64,000 bases of DNA from NCBI GenBank assembly GCA_014526335.1, contig JACTAT010000007.1:424002-488001 (forward strand), written 5' to 3'. Below are positions 1 to 10,556 of the stretch, one piece after another. This stretch comes from Chrysaora quinquecirrha (Eukaryota > Cnidaria > Scyphozoa > Semaeostomeae > Pelagiidae). The translations under genes and the position numbers were made by a program. The notes beneath the pieces are model-generated. The model had not been told where the DNA came from, ran no database searches, and saw only the letters and a list, made by a program, of their open reading frames with translations. Each line of letters begins with the position of its first letter. The stretch's first letter is position 1.

Positions 1-1900
1 TTTTTTTTCTTTTCCTCCTTTTCCTTCTTATTCTCCGTTTGCTTCTTTTTGTTTTCTTCTTCTATTCATCTTCTTCGTCCTCCTCCACCTTTTTTCTTCT
101 TTTTTTCTTTTCCTCCTTCTCCTTCTTATTCTCCTTCTGCTTCTTTTTGTTATCTTCTTCTTTTCATCTTCTTCTTCATTCTCCTCCTACTTATTTCTTC
201 TTTCATTTCGTCTCCATTACGTCCTATACTGCTTTTACTTCTTTCTTCTTTTCATCTTCTTCATCCTCCTTCTCCTTTCTTCTTCTTCTTTTTTTCTATT
301 CTTTCTTGTGTTCTCATTCTGCTCTTTTGTTTTCTTCTTCTTTTCATCTTCTTCATCCTCCTCCTCCTTTTTTTCATTCTTATTTCCCTATTCCTTTTCC
401 TTCTTCTTCATCTTATTCTCCTTCTGCTTCTTTCCGTTTTCTCCTTCTTTTTTTGTCTATTCTTGTTCTCGTTTTGTTCTTGTTCTTGTTCTTTTTTGTC
501 TTCTTCTTTTCTTTATCTTCTTGTTACGTTGTTCTTCTTACCTTCTGCTTCTTTGTGTTCTTCTAACTTTCTTCTTTTTTGTGTTTTCTTACTTTCTTCG
601 TCTTTCTTTTACTCTTAGTATCATTTTCTTGTTTTCTTCTGCCTCGTTTCTTTGTTACTTGCTTCTTTTTGTTTTATTTTTATTTTATGCTCCTTTTCTT
701 CCCCTTGAATTCCATCACTTTCTTCTCCTAATTTTCTTCTTCTTTGCGTTTTTCTTAATTTCTTCTTTTTTTCGTCATTTGACTTTCTTTCTCCTTGTTA
801 CTTTTCACTTTCTTCTTCTGACTTCTTCTTGCTTCTACTTTTTAACTTTCTTCTTGGATTCTGCTCATTTTCTTTGTCTTACTTTCTTCCTCTTTGTTTT
901 CTTCTGACTTTCTTTTTCTTTCCTTCTTCTTATTTGCTTTCTTCTTAAATTCTTTTTATTTTCTTCATCTTACTTTCTTACTCTTTGTTTTCTTTTTACT
1001 TTCTTATTCCGACTTTCTTTCTTCTTAATTTCTTCTGCTTTTTTCTGAGGTTTTTTATATTCTTCATCTTACTTTCTTTTTCACAATTTCTTGTTCTTGA
1101 CTTCTTCTTCTTTGTACCTTTTTCTAAACTTCCTTCTTAGATTTTCTCATTTTCTTCTTCATACTTTCTTCTTCTTTGTTTTGTTCTTTTTTCTTCTTCA
1201 GATTTTCTTACCTTTTTGTTGCTTTTTTCTTAGATTCTTCTAATTTACTTCATCTTACTTTCTTACTCCCTATTTTCTTCTTACTTTCTTATTCCGCCTT
1301 TCTTTCTTCTTAATTTCTTCTGCTTTCTTCTGAGGTGTTTTATATTCTTCATCTCGCTTTCTTTTTCTTACCTTTCTTACCTTTTTGTTGACTTCTTACT
1401 TTCTTTTTCTGACTTACTTCGTCCTCCTTCTTCTTTGTCTTTTTTCTCAGATTCCTCTTATTTTCGTACCTTTTCTTCTTAACTCTCTTCTTAATTTTTT
1501 CTTATTTTCTTCTTCTTTGTTTCTCTTCTTCTCTATGTTCTTTTTTCTCCTCCGTTTCTTCTCACAGTACATTCTTGTCATCTGTTTGTTTCTTAGATCC
1601 GTCTTATTTTCACACCTTATTCTTCTTAACTCTCTTCTTAAATTCTTCTTATATTCTTTTTTTTTACTTTGGTCTTATTTGTTTTCTTCTTACTTCCTTT
1701 TCTTTCCTCTTTGTTCTTCTTCAGCTCTTTTTACAATACATTCTTCTTCTATGTTTACCTCTAACTCTCCTCTTCTCACTTTATTTTTGGTTTTTTCTTT
1801 TGTTTTGTTATTTATTCCTTCCTTCTCTTCCTCTTTCTTCTTAATTTTTTCCCCCTCTTTTTATATGATCTACCTCTTTGTTTTATATGTATGTATTTTT
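1..1900 (+). repeat. 1.9-kb polypyrimidine (C/T) tract in an intron
   Basis: The plus strand is almost purely T and C for about 1.9 kb, made of drifting TTC, CTT, TTCTTCTT and TTTCTTC units. Purines occur only as scattered interruptions, and the first 600 bases are the purest part. The long frames here rich in Phe, Ser and Leu are translation artefacts. The tract ends at a consensus acceptor (TTTTTTAG, 1901-1903), so it forms the end of the intron before the first recognised exon. Mirror-symmetric stretches of this kind can form triplex (H-DNA), but that is inference. Confidence 0.95.
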
Positions 1901-1903
1901 TAG

Positions 1904-4900
1904 GACATGCAAGTATACAAATATTATAAGGATCTTATTAATTTCAAATCTGAAGGAGATCCAGCTATGATGTTAAAATGTATCAATCCGGTTGAGGTGA
2001 GTCAAAGAAAATCATTCACAGTTGATATTATAACAGGGTACACATAGCGATACTCTGACAGCGTACACATAGTGCATACCCTGTCAAGTGACGTTGCCGG
2101 TTTTGAGTCTACTACTAGCCTGGGGCTACTCAGTCGACTTTACACTTTACCCCTGGTCTGGATACATTAGCATATAGCAGGGTGCAACCACACACGGCGC
2201 TCATAACTACCGACCAGGTACCCATTTATACACCTGGGTGGAGAGAGGCACATTTGTGTTAACAACTTGCTCAAGTTTATTATCTCTGCAACACAAGTGG
2301 AAAGACCGTGGCTCGAACCCACAACATTTTCGTTGTGAGTCCAGCACGCTAACCACTGCGCCACAGAGACCACGAGTAAAGAGGGTTGCGCTAGATGACT
2401 TACTCTACCGTCTGTGAAGAGGCAAAACTGCTTAAGTAGAAATAAAGGCCTCAAGAACAATTTCTCAACAACTACGAAAATTTACGAAAATTTGCTCGGC
2501 CCACTTGGAAGGTTTTGAATTAAGAAACTGGAAAATTTTTTAACGTTTTGTTCGTGATGTTGCCCTAAAAGCAGCATATTCTCACGTGTAATTTCCAATT
2601 CTGAACTCTTTAAAAATGCCTTCTCTTTGCCTTCTTTCCATTTGGCTGATTCTGTACTCCGTGAGAAATTAGAAACTATCTCAAGTCAGGTTACTAAGTA
2701 GCGTTCGTTCTGGTGCTTTTCTCGATTCGGTTACACTTCAATTTATGCCTATAAGGATGTAAGACCAGTAAAAATAGCGGTTTGCGGCACAGAGTTAGTT
2801 TGTTCTTTAATTGACTGTTTAAAGCCTCAGAATTGTGACTTCTTTGATCCTATTTTTCCCTCCATCATTACTGGTCAATCATGAAAATTGGTAGATGATA
2901 AAGTAAAAACAATCGCACTCATGAAGATTGTTTCTGAAACACTTAAAGACATTTTAATCGCCGCCCCGATACATATCGAAGGCGTGGTAAAGTTTTAACA
3001 TGCACAATAGAACCTTCATTTATTAAGAACCTGCAACCTGAAACTGTATATTCTGGAACAAGAAAATAAGAACTCTCAGTTTTATACCCAAAGAGCAACC
3101 TCGTCCCTAGGTTGAATAGGCCTCTACGTGAAACTACGCTGTCAATATTCGACCCTGGTATCGGCCTTGTCTATTCGCAATTTGATTGGCTCTTCAAGCA
3201 ATCGCAATTTAAAGTGACGTCAAAATGTCTTCAAAATTTCACACCAAAGTAGGCCGAAAACTATGTAAAAAACATCTATAAAAACCAAAACATGATGCTA
3301 CCTGAGATATTGTATCTTGCCTTACAGTTTTCAATGAAATTCTTTGCATTTCCTTTCTAACAACAACTGCTTTCGGAATCGGCATCTTGTTTTTATGCCT
3401 AGGCCAAAATTGCCAGTATTTCGGCAGATTTTGCGGCCGGTACCAGGGCCAAAATCGATATGATGGTTGAGATTCGAGAAAATTTGATTTGGGGCCTGGG
3501 GACGAGGTTGCCCAAAGAAGTTCCTAATTAACGGTTTAAGGGTTCAAGTTCAGTTTGTGGGAGTTAAGTATTTCATAGACTCCAAAACTTTGTTCTAAAA
3601 CCAATGGTGTGCCTATGAAAGCTGCAAAACCTTGAACCATACTTTGTTTTTCTTGCAGTTGCTTCAGACAATATGTCAAAAACCCACACCCTGATTTTGG
3701 TATACACCTCTTTACATAAGAACCTAAACAGGTTGGGTCCCTGTCCAAAAGATAAGGCTTTTATGAGCTGCTTTTTAATGTATTACTATGCAAGATTGGT
3801 ACCTGACCTAAGGTACCGAAACGCATGCAGTTAGGCTCATATCGCATGAGCACAAATTCGTATTCGGCCGATATGAATAATTTCACCAGCCGCCCCATTC
3901 TCAAATGCCAGACGCGTTTCGCTCTTATTGGAGCTCGTCAGTGACATGTGTGAGAATCGAACCGGGGTTTATTGCGTGAGAAGCACAAGTGCTAATCACA
4001 CAACCACCGGAGCTGGGCTGACTGCTACCAACCTTACATAGTAATATGCAAGACTTCGGTACTCGTGTGATACGAGTCTAAAACTCACGCAGTCACTCAC
4101 CAGTCAGCCCAGCTCCGGTGTTTGTGTGATTAGCACTTTTGCTTCTCATGCAATAAACCCCAGCTAGATTCTCACACATGTCACTGATGAGCTCCAATAA
4201 GAGCAAAACGCGTGTGGCATTTAAGAATGGGGTGGCTGGTGAAATTACTTTTTAATGTAATGGTCTTAGCTGCCCAGTTTTGCCATTAACTCGTAGAAAG
4301 CTTAAATTATTTTGAATAACTGGACTAACAATAACTACAATAATAATAAATATGTTATGTGTATTTTTTATCTTGTAGTCTTCGTTGCTTGATTCTGCGT
4401 TTGGAGCACATGTTCGTTTCAGATTGGGTGGGGTAAGTAGGTTTGGGACGCAAGTATACGTTTAATAATATTCATTATTATATGGTGTTCGAAAATACGG
4501 CTGTTCGGACCGGCAACGGCGCAAACTGATGGGTTCTTCATCGGTCTGTTCAGGCCGTATTGACCAGCGTTGATATAACCAATGATATAGCCTCGTAATT
4601 TATCATTGATGAAGTGAGAGAGATTGAAGTGGGAAAATGAAATACTGACAAAATATGTTTCTTGAGTAAACATTCTTCAACAAAGTTCGAAAATATTCTA
4701 TAATGTTTTGAACACCATATAACAAAGCCATAATTGGACGATTGCTCTGTCTGTCAATGCAGGAAAATATTCGTCTCCTTCTTGTTTTTAGGACCAGTTT
4801 CCGCCAAATATTTACTACAAGATTTTCACAAATCGAAACATAGCTGATATTGGTTCTTTTGCACCAAGAAATTATACACAAGCTGAATGCAAAAAACTGC

Positions 4901-7900
4901 CGATGAAACATGTTCATAATAAAGGAATTTCTTCTCGCAGTAAGTCTTTGTTTGGCATGTAAATGTCATTCAAATGCAAATACAGTTGACATCCGCTATC
5001 TCGACTGCCCGCTATCTCGAACATTCGCTATCTCGAACGATTTTCCATTTCCCCTCGTTTTGGTATAAGGGTTTGTATAGAAAAATCATCCGCTATCTCG
5101 AATCCCGTTATCTCGAACATTCGCTATCTCGAACCGTTTTCGATTTCCCATGGAGGAAAACCTGCTCTTTACTCGAACTTTACTAAATTTTCTGCTGAAC
5201 TGGATGCAGAGACAGGCTGAAAATATGTATAAGTTCGCCTGGCGGAGCAGGAATGGCAGCAGCTAAGTGATGTGCTGCCCATGTATACAATAGATGAAGC
5301 TGTTCTCTTTCGAGATGTGCTGCATTGCCATTATGTCAATTTCACACCAATAGTAGGGATAAACGAATATGAGCTTTGACTCCTATGTAAAAAATGCCAG
5401 AATTGTTTGATGAAATTTGGGATCAGTAACCCTGCATGTTAATAGGGGTTTCTTTTCTGAGTTAAAAACTATAATTTTTCTTATATTTATATGGGGCATC
5501 CGTTATTTCGAACATTCACTATCTCGAACAAATTCCAGTTTCCCTTGAGAGTTCCAGATAGCTGATGTCAACTGTACACCTTTTAAAAGAGAAAATTTTT
5601 GCAGAGGCTTTTAATAGTTTCTGTCGACTCAAGTTTAATTGTAGGTAAAAGATTTCGTACTCGTTGCCTTTGTAGCTTATGCTGCGGAAAATCTTGTTCG
5701 GTTGGGTTTGGCCCCATCTTTTTCCTAGCAAGATCCCAGAAACGCAACTGCCTACCTCGGTAGCTTCTAGAGAGGTTCAGTAGGGCAGAGCTCCCTTTGC
5801 TAATAATAGTTTGATTTTGAGGGGTGCATCCGCAATAAACAATGATGCATTGGTGGTGCTTTTGAAAATTTCTCCGTTACCGTTGAAAAATTGCACCGTT
5901 TTTTTGTGCAAATTGACGTAGAGCGCAAATCGATTAGACTTATTACACGCGTCTCATGTTTCGCTCATCAAAACCAGACCAACGACAACGGCGATTCGCA
6001 ACACTGAAACGCATATCCTTCCAATTTTTTGGGGGAGAGTGGCCGCTCTTTTGCATGCAAAAGCCATGAGTCCCAGTTTGAGCTTTTTGACAACAACAAC
6101 AACTAAAGATGGTAGCTGCGATAACTGGGACTCGTGTAATAAGTCTACAAATCGATTGATATTTGATCTTTTCGAAGAGGTCTGGATCGGCGCGACATTT
6201 TTCCGGAAGATGGCGGACATCATGAGTATGGAGTCCTTTTCGCGTGCAATGTCCTGTGTTTAAGTTGCTTCAGGAGAGGAAGTACAGCAAACAAGACTAA
6301 AGATATTCTATTAATGTTTTAACACCATATAATAAAGAATTTATTGAATGATTGCTCGATCGATGCTGGAAGATATTCGAACCTCAGCTTCTTGTACGGG
6401 CCCAGTGGCCTAGCCGACGGTGGTAACCTTTAAGGCATACAAATAAAGGTCCCCGCAGATTAGAGACTCCAACGGACCCCCAACCTTAAAATTTTGTCAT
6501 TGTGAAATGATCTTTCTTGGTGAAATACGTGTTTTTTCTTATATGACAAACTGTTTAAAATGAGTAAGTCATTGATGTTGCAAAGTTGATACTTCAGAGC
6601 AGGGTTAGCTTCTGAAGTGTTTATAAGCTGACCATCCTCTATTGCCTGTTGTCTTATCTATAGGTATTTGTTTTTTATGTAATTTTATAGTGTTTGACAG
6701 AGTGGAATCTGACAAAAAAATTGACATGTTGATACTAAGTGCAACAGAAATACAAACGTTCAAAAGCTTATATACTTGTAGTTTCCTAGTCCCCATTTCC
6801 TAGTGCCTTGTCCCTATTTTCTAGTGCCTATTTCCTAGTTCAGCTTCCTTGTTCCTAATTGGACATCGGTAAAAGGACCTCAGTCCCACAACGTTACTAA
6901 GCGCCCACAGACCTCCGCTGCGCCACTGTTATTATTTGTCCTTTTACACGCTTTTTTTATAAGTAACTTACCTAAAGGCCTAGTTCTTAAAGTTCCTTAT
7001 TTTTGGACCTCTTTTGAGACGATTGTAGTTCAAAAAGTTTCTTAATAGTTCCTTAATTTTAACTGCATATACAGTGTTCTTAACAATAAAAGAGAGACAC
7101 TTGCATGTGAGCAAAGCTCGAGACTACTCATGGAAACATTTGATACATGCTTAACGTTGCAAATGAATGGAACCGGCTTTCTAATTCTTGATTATTTGTA
7201 GTGATAAAACTATTCAACAATGAAAAGTTCCTTACTGATTTTCTCTTTAGTAGTATAAGTTCTTTAAATTTTCGGGCCTTCTACATGTAGGTTCCTTATA
7301 AAGTGGTTCCTTATAAAAAAAAGCGTGTATCAGCCTATGTTGCATTTAGGCATCTTCAGCCAGTTCTTACTTAAGCATATCTGTTTCAGGTGAATCGTCT
7401 TGTCACAGTGGTTGGTATGAAAGACTTGAAAACAATGGATGGAGACCTGTTTCTGACAAGGTAAAAATCCATGTATTTAGGAAAGTTACTGAATCGAAGT
7501 GCCACGAATGGCACTTTAAAGGGAATCAACAGATACAAAAGTGGCTTAAGCCATCCATCAATCAAAATTGAATAAGAGAAGAATAGCTAAATTGCCTTTT
7601 GTGATGGAGTTCAAAAGAGTTGTTTTGTCTTCATGCAACTGACCTTCTCTTGTGCACTTTTATTGGGCATACCGGCATTTGATGACCCAGGACCCATAGC
7701 GAGGGCCTAGGAACAGGTCCCAGGACCCAGGAACAGGACCCATAGGAGGACCCAGGACCAGGAACAAGGACGAGGACTCAGGACGAGGACCTATTAGGAG
7801 GACCCTTCTATTGCCTTTAATCACATTCTTGTCGCCAAAATTGCTCTCTCTGAAGTGATATAGTTCGTAGAGAAAATTTCCCAATGAATGGAAATTCTAT

Positions 7901-8062
7901 AAATGGTAAAACTGGGAATCAGAGAGAGAAATCATGGATGTTTAAAAGAATACGCACTTTGACTCTTTTCCCCTTTGTATTTTTCAGATGCTTCGACATG
8001 TCTATCAAGATACAGTTACACATAGAACGTCACAGAAAAAGCTTAAGTTTCATCACTCAAAG
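1904..8062 (+). CDS. C11orf65: C11orf65 / MFI homologue, five internal exons (5' and 3' ends missing)
   Basis: Five exons join with consistent phases: 1904-1996, 4379-4432, 4792-4939, 7390-7460 and 7988-8062, each with AG before it and GT after it. The translation contains KYYKDLINF, then LLDSAFGAHVRFRLGG, then FPPNIYYKIFTNR, then HSGWYERLENNGWRPVSDK, then KLKFHHSK. I recognise this order as the conserved core of vertebrate C11orf65 (protein MFI, reported to inhibit mitochondrial fission by binding MFF). The function in this organism is inferred from the family. Upstream exons, which in vertebrates carry an IQ-like segment, lie left of the window behind the polypyrimidine tract. The expected basic helix after KLKFHHSK was not found. 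An AG at 8091-8093 would leave an intron of only 31 bases, and reading through instead gives a short non-conserved extension to a good donor near 8101. The 3' part may lie in unrecognised exons or be lost. Introns hold SINEs and MITEs. Confidence 0.88.
2180..2370 (-). mobile_element. tRNA-derived SINE (tRNA-Val-like head)
   Basis: On the minus strand a tRNA-like head runs from 2370 to about 2300. It has a box A-like segment TGGCGCAGTGGTTAGCG, an anticodon loop compatible with CAC (Val), and a box B GGTTCGAGCC. The acceptor stem does not close, so this is a SINE head and not a functional tRNA gene. The body continues to about 2180 and includes CACCTGGGTGGAGAGAGGC (read on the plus strand), a conserved-looking SINE segment. 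It lies in an intron of the C11orf65 homologue. Confidence 0.75.
3096..3510 (+). mobile_element. 415-bp MITE with about 9-bp target duplication, copy 1
   Basis: Terminal inverted repeats: the left end is CAACCTCGTCCCTAGG and the right end is the complement of CAACCTCGTCCCCAGG. The flanks are CCCAAAGAG (3087-3095) and CCCAAAGAA (3511-3519), 8 of 9 bases identical. A second copy lies in opposite orientation at 53133-53547, also with a 9-base duplication. There is no coding capacity. Duplications of 9 bp suit Mutator-like or Merlin-like superfamilies; the assignment is open. Confidence 0.88.
3879..4247. mobile_element. Two tRNA-derived SINE copies in head-to-head inverted orientation
   Basis: One copy (3879-4024, minus) and one copy (4101-4247, plus) are mirror images joined by a short spacer. 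Both carry AGCCCAGCTCCGGTG at the head, then TGTGTGATTAGCACTT. The box B is GGTTCGATTCTC in the first copy and mutated to AGCTAGATTCTC in the second. The tail has ACATGTCACTGA and GGGGTGGCTGGTGAAAT, with small changes. Sequence similarity appears to continue outward (ACTATGCAAGA at 3786 and ATATGCAAGAC near 4042). The pair could form a large hairpin in the intron transcript. Confidence 0.75.
4983..5574 (+). mobile_element. pogo/Tigger-like MITE with repeated CGCTATCTCGAA motifs, copy 1
   Basis: The element starts CAGTTGACATCCGCTATCTC and ends with the complement of CAGTTGACATC, with TA at 4981-4982 and 5575-5576. The motif CGCTATCTCGAA (and CGAACATT) recurs several times inside both ends. A 196-bp relative lies at 23912-24107. 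The CAGT... start with TA flanks fits the pogo branch of Tc1/mariner. It has no transposase. Confidence 0.85.
5577..6944. other. Intronic stretch, no feature recognised
   Basis: This lies between exons 3 and 4 of the C11orf65 homologue. Short overlapping frames on both strands at 5954-6263 show no family resemblance. Weak tRNA-like fragments near 6400 and 6880-6930 were seen but cannot be supported as SINEs. Confidence 0.5.
6947..7327 (+). mobile_element. TA-flanked MITE (CACGCTTTTTTTATAAG end), copy A
   Basis: The ends are CACGCTTTTTTTATAAG and the complement GGTTCCTTATAAAAAAAAGC followed by GTG, with TA on each side (6945-6946, 7328-7329). The interior shares long stretches with copies at 20012-20413 and 46671-47066, such as AAAGTTCCTTATTTTTGGAC and GAATGGAACCGGCTTTCTA. 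It has no coding capacity. Confidence 0.88.
7684..7806 (+). repeat. GGACCCA / GGAACA minisatellite patch
   Basis: Degenerate short units (GGACCCAGGA, GGAACAGGACC, GAGGACCTA) run for about 120 bases. On the opposite strand they read as TCCTGTTCCTGGGTCC, the same vocabulary as the large array at 58.9-62 kb. It lies within an intron. Confidence 0.75.
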
Positions 8063-8138
8063 GTATTTCGATTTGATCACTTTAAAATTACAGGGTGTTC
8101 CGGTAAGAAAAAAGGAACCCGATAAAGAAATCTTCAAC

Positions 8139-8265
8139 ATGGCCTCACATCTATAATTTACACTGAGTGTAAATTGTAACTTTTCCATGTAAATTACATG
8201 TGGTGTAATTTATATCCAATGTAAAAACTGAGGCCAGTGAACATAATGGCCTTGGGACAAAGGCT
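8139..8265 (+). repeat. Interspersed repeat with short inverted segments, copy 1
   Basis: The segment starting ATGGCCTCACATCTATAATT, with TTTACACTGAGTGTAAA and TTACATGTGGTGTAAT, matches the complement of 35690-35801 nearly base for base. The similarity then runs on into AAAACTGAGGCCA. TTTACACTNAGTGTAAA is itself a perfect inverted repeat. Ends and class are not clear. Confidence 0.75.
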
Positions 8266-10163
8266 GCGGGTTATCACGGGATGAACTATCGAGGGCTTTC
8301 AATGTGTCCCATGTTCGCAGGCCTCCCTCAACCTTTGGTTTATACTGGTTATGTTTATGGAATTGATGAATGTGGAAATCATGGAAACGTTTAATCTTTA
8401 TCTCGATGAAGAAGATCATGACGCAGAAGGTAAATGAATATACTTATACCAAAAACCACGATTATAACAGTTGTTTCTTGAAATGTCTGTATATGATTAT
8501 GAGGATTGAGGATCATTATGCTGAGTGCTGAGAAACGTGAAAATACTCGCAAACAGATAAGAGGCCTAAGCACATCCGAAGATTAAACCTTCGTAGATTT
8601 TATGTTTAAAATAAGCGTCCTACTCCTATTCCTTGAGTTTTTTAACATTTTGTTGAATTGGTGAAATATTCACTTGTTTTCATTTTAACTTCATGATTTA
8701 TGAATTCACTTTAGGGGACAAAAGTACATTGCGACGCTTGTCCTAAAATGGCGGCCAAGAGTATTGCCGAAGGTCCAAAAGACAAAAAATTTACATAACA
8801 AAGCCATGACTTCCAGATTTCGAGCGAAATATTGCAAGAGTTGTCTTGATAAAAAGCAATAAACATAACTACTTTTTGGCCCTTGACTCTTTCCTTTTTG
8901 AAAGCAAGATAGCTGATACCTTTGTTCCACGCTATAATTTTTACTGAGAAGTGTAGTTTTCACAAAGAAAACAGAAGTTATTGTGTGGAAAACCATTTCA
9001 GGTGTGTGACTATTGTTTAGGCCCAAAAGAGGGTATTTTTTAGTGAATTTGAATTTGCAAATTCTTCTCTATAAACCCAAGAATTTGGTTCAAAATTAAT
9101 TTGCTACATTTTATGATAACAACAGTTTTGAAGTATGTGAATGAAATTGTCCATAAAAGTTTCTGAAGACTCCTTCAAGTTCAAACTTTATTTTCACATT
9201 AAAGCAAGAATTTCAAAAGTTACTGACCTAGAATCTTTATCAATATTTCAACCCCAATTCTTCTCTAACTGTACACTTTGAGCGAAAATTTAAATGGTAA
9301 TTACAAGTTTGATCTACTGTACTTTGTCTCAAAAAGCCATACATCTCTGTTTTCAAGACAACCTTTTTTCCAGAAAGTCTCGAATGCAATTCTTCCTGCG
9401 AGATTTTTGACCATTTTTTATCCAAAATGCGAAAAAAATCATTTAATTTTCATTCTAAATGAAAGTCAATGAAATTGTGAACATTTTCCTGCTAGTCTTT
9501 TGGCATCTTTAGAATACATCTGACAGGAGGTTTAATAAGTTTCCTTTATTCCAGATGGCCAAGGAAAGAAGACCATAATTAAAAGGTTTGTAGATATTTG
9601 TGAGCATTAATATCTTTGTACTAAACTTATAGATCCCATCCTGGCCAGAGGTAGTAAAACTGCAGCAGCCAGTGATGCCAAATATATTTATTCTTACGCT
9701 GAAAGAGCAATTTGGAAATTAGTATTTTTGAATGGATAAGAGATGTTTATGTGAGCAAAAATGTTAAATAAGCTAAAACTTCTTTGAAATTTTTGACAAG
9801 TATACCTTAAGAATTTTGTAGATAAATAACATTTATAGTATTTTAGATTTATATGATTTAAAATCCATATACAATATGATTTAGGGCTCATGTGCCTGTA
9901 AAGTATTAATGGTTATTTTATAGGTACTTATTGGTGTTTCTTATGTCAATTAAGAATTATCAAATTGTATTTGTGCAGGTTTTTAGAAATATTTTTCCTT
10001 CAACTTTCACTTTGCTGGTCCAATCTTTATAGGTCATATTCATCTGTCATAAATTTTAAACCTGCTAGAAAAAAAATGAATATAGCAATTATATGATATG
10101 ATATGATTTTAAAACAATTATGCAAATTCTGCATAACAATAGCATCTCTACTCTTTTGCTTAG
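8266..10163. other. Stretch with possible isolated exons only
   Basis: Two exon-like pieces were seen. The first is 8309-8429, with AG before it and GGTAAAT after it. The second is 9555-9585 (TTCCAG | ... AAAAG | GTTTGT, one frame reading GQGKKTIIK). Neither could be joined in frame to a neighbour. The rest is AT-rich DNA without a recognised feature. Confidence 0.35.
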
Positions 10164-10262
10164 AATTGTGCATCATGTGGAGCAGAATGTCCAATCGCCA
10201 AGAAAAAGTGTCACTGTGGTGAAGAATTTGCTGTGAAAGGGCCAAGGCGAAAAGAAAGCTGA
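10164..10262 (+). CDS. Zinc-ribbon exon (UPF0547-like), 3' end of a small gene
   Basis: After an acceptor (TTGCTTAG) the frame reads NCASCGAECPIAKKKCHCG and ends RRKES-stop. The CxxC ... CxC arrangement with a run of basic residues between resembles the UPF0547 (C16orf87-type) zinc-ribbon motif. That family is small and of unknown function. The preceding exon is not established: the candidate at 9555-9585 encodes a plausible basic lead-in (GKKTIIK) but the phases do not match. It could be an alternative last exon of the gene that follows. Confidence 0.5.
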   Translation, partial: NCASCGAECPIAKKKCHCGEEFAVKGPRRKES

Positions 10263-10556
10263 CGTCCTCAAATCCAACTAGGCTGAAGGAATATATTAAA
10301 AATATGTGAGACATGGTGTAATAAATACTAGTCTCTTTTCAGTTTATTAGCATTTCTTTTAAAGGCTGTATTGACTTGACTCTAGCCTCACATTGACCAG
10401 AAAATTAAATAGCCCATTGGCTTGCATATCTTAGCATATTTTTCATTATATCATTGTCTGGTTAATGAAAAGATTTATTAAAGTATCATCATTTGTGAAG
10501 CAGTGCTTGTTGATTCTTTGTTTGAGAATCAAGATGTATGATACAATTCCTTACAG

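Noticed and set aside
39..907. Long Phe/Ser/Leu-rich open frames
   Set aside because: All lie in the polypyrimidine tract, where TTC/CTT codons exclude stops in every frame.
2300..2370. Functional tRNA-Val gene
   Set aside because: Box A and box B are good but the acceptor stem does not pair and a SINE body follows.
5954..6263. Overlapping 74-89-codon frames on opposite strands
   Set aside because: No start context, no exon borders and no family resemblance.
8309..8429. Coding exon reading VYTGYVYGIDECGNHGN or, in another frame, FNLYLDEEDHDAE
   Set aside because: It has an AG and a GTAAAT border, but two frames look equally plausible and neither joins a neighbour in phase.
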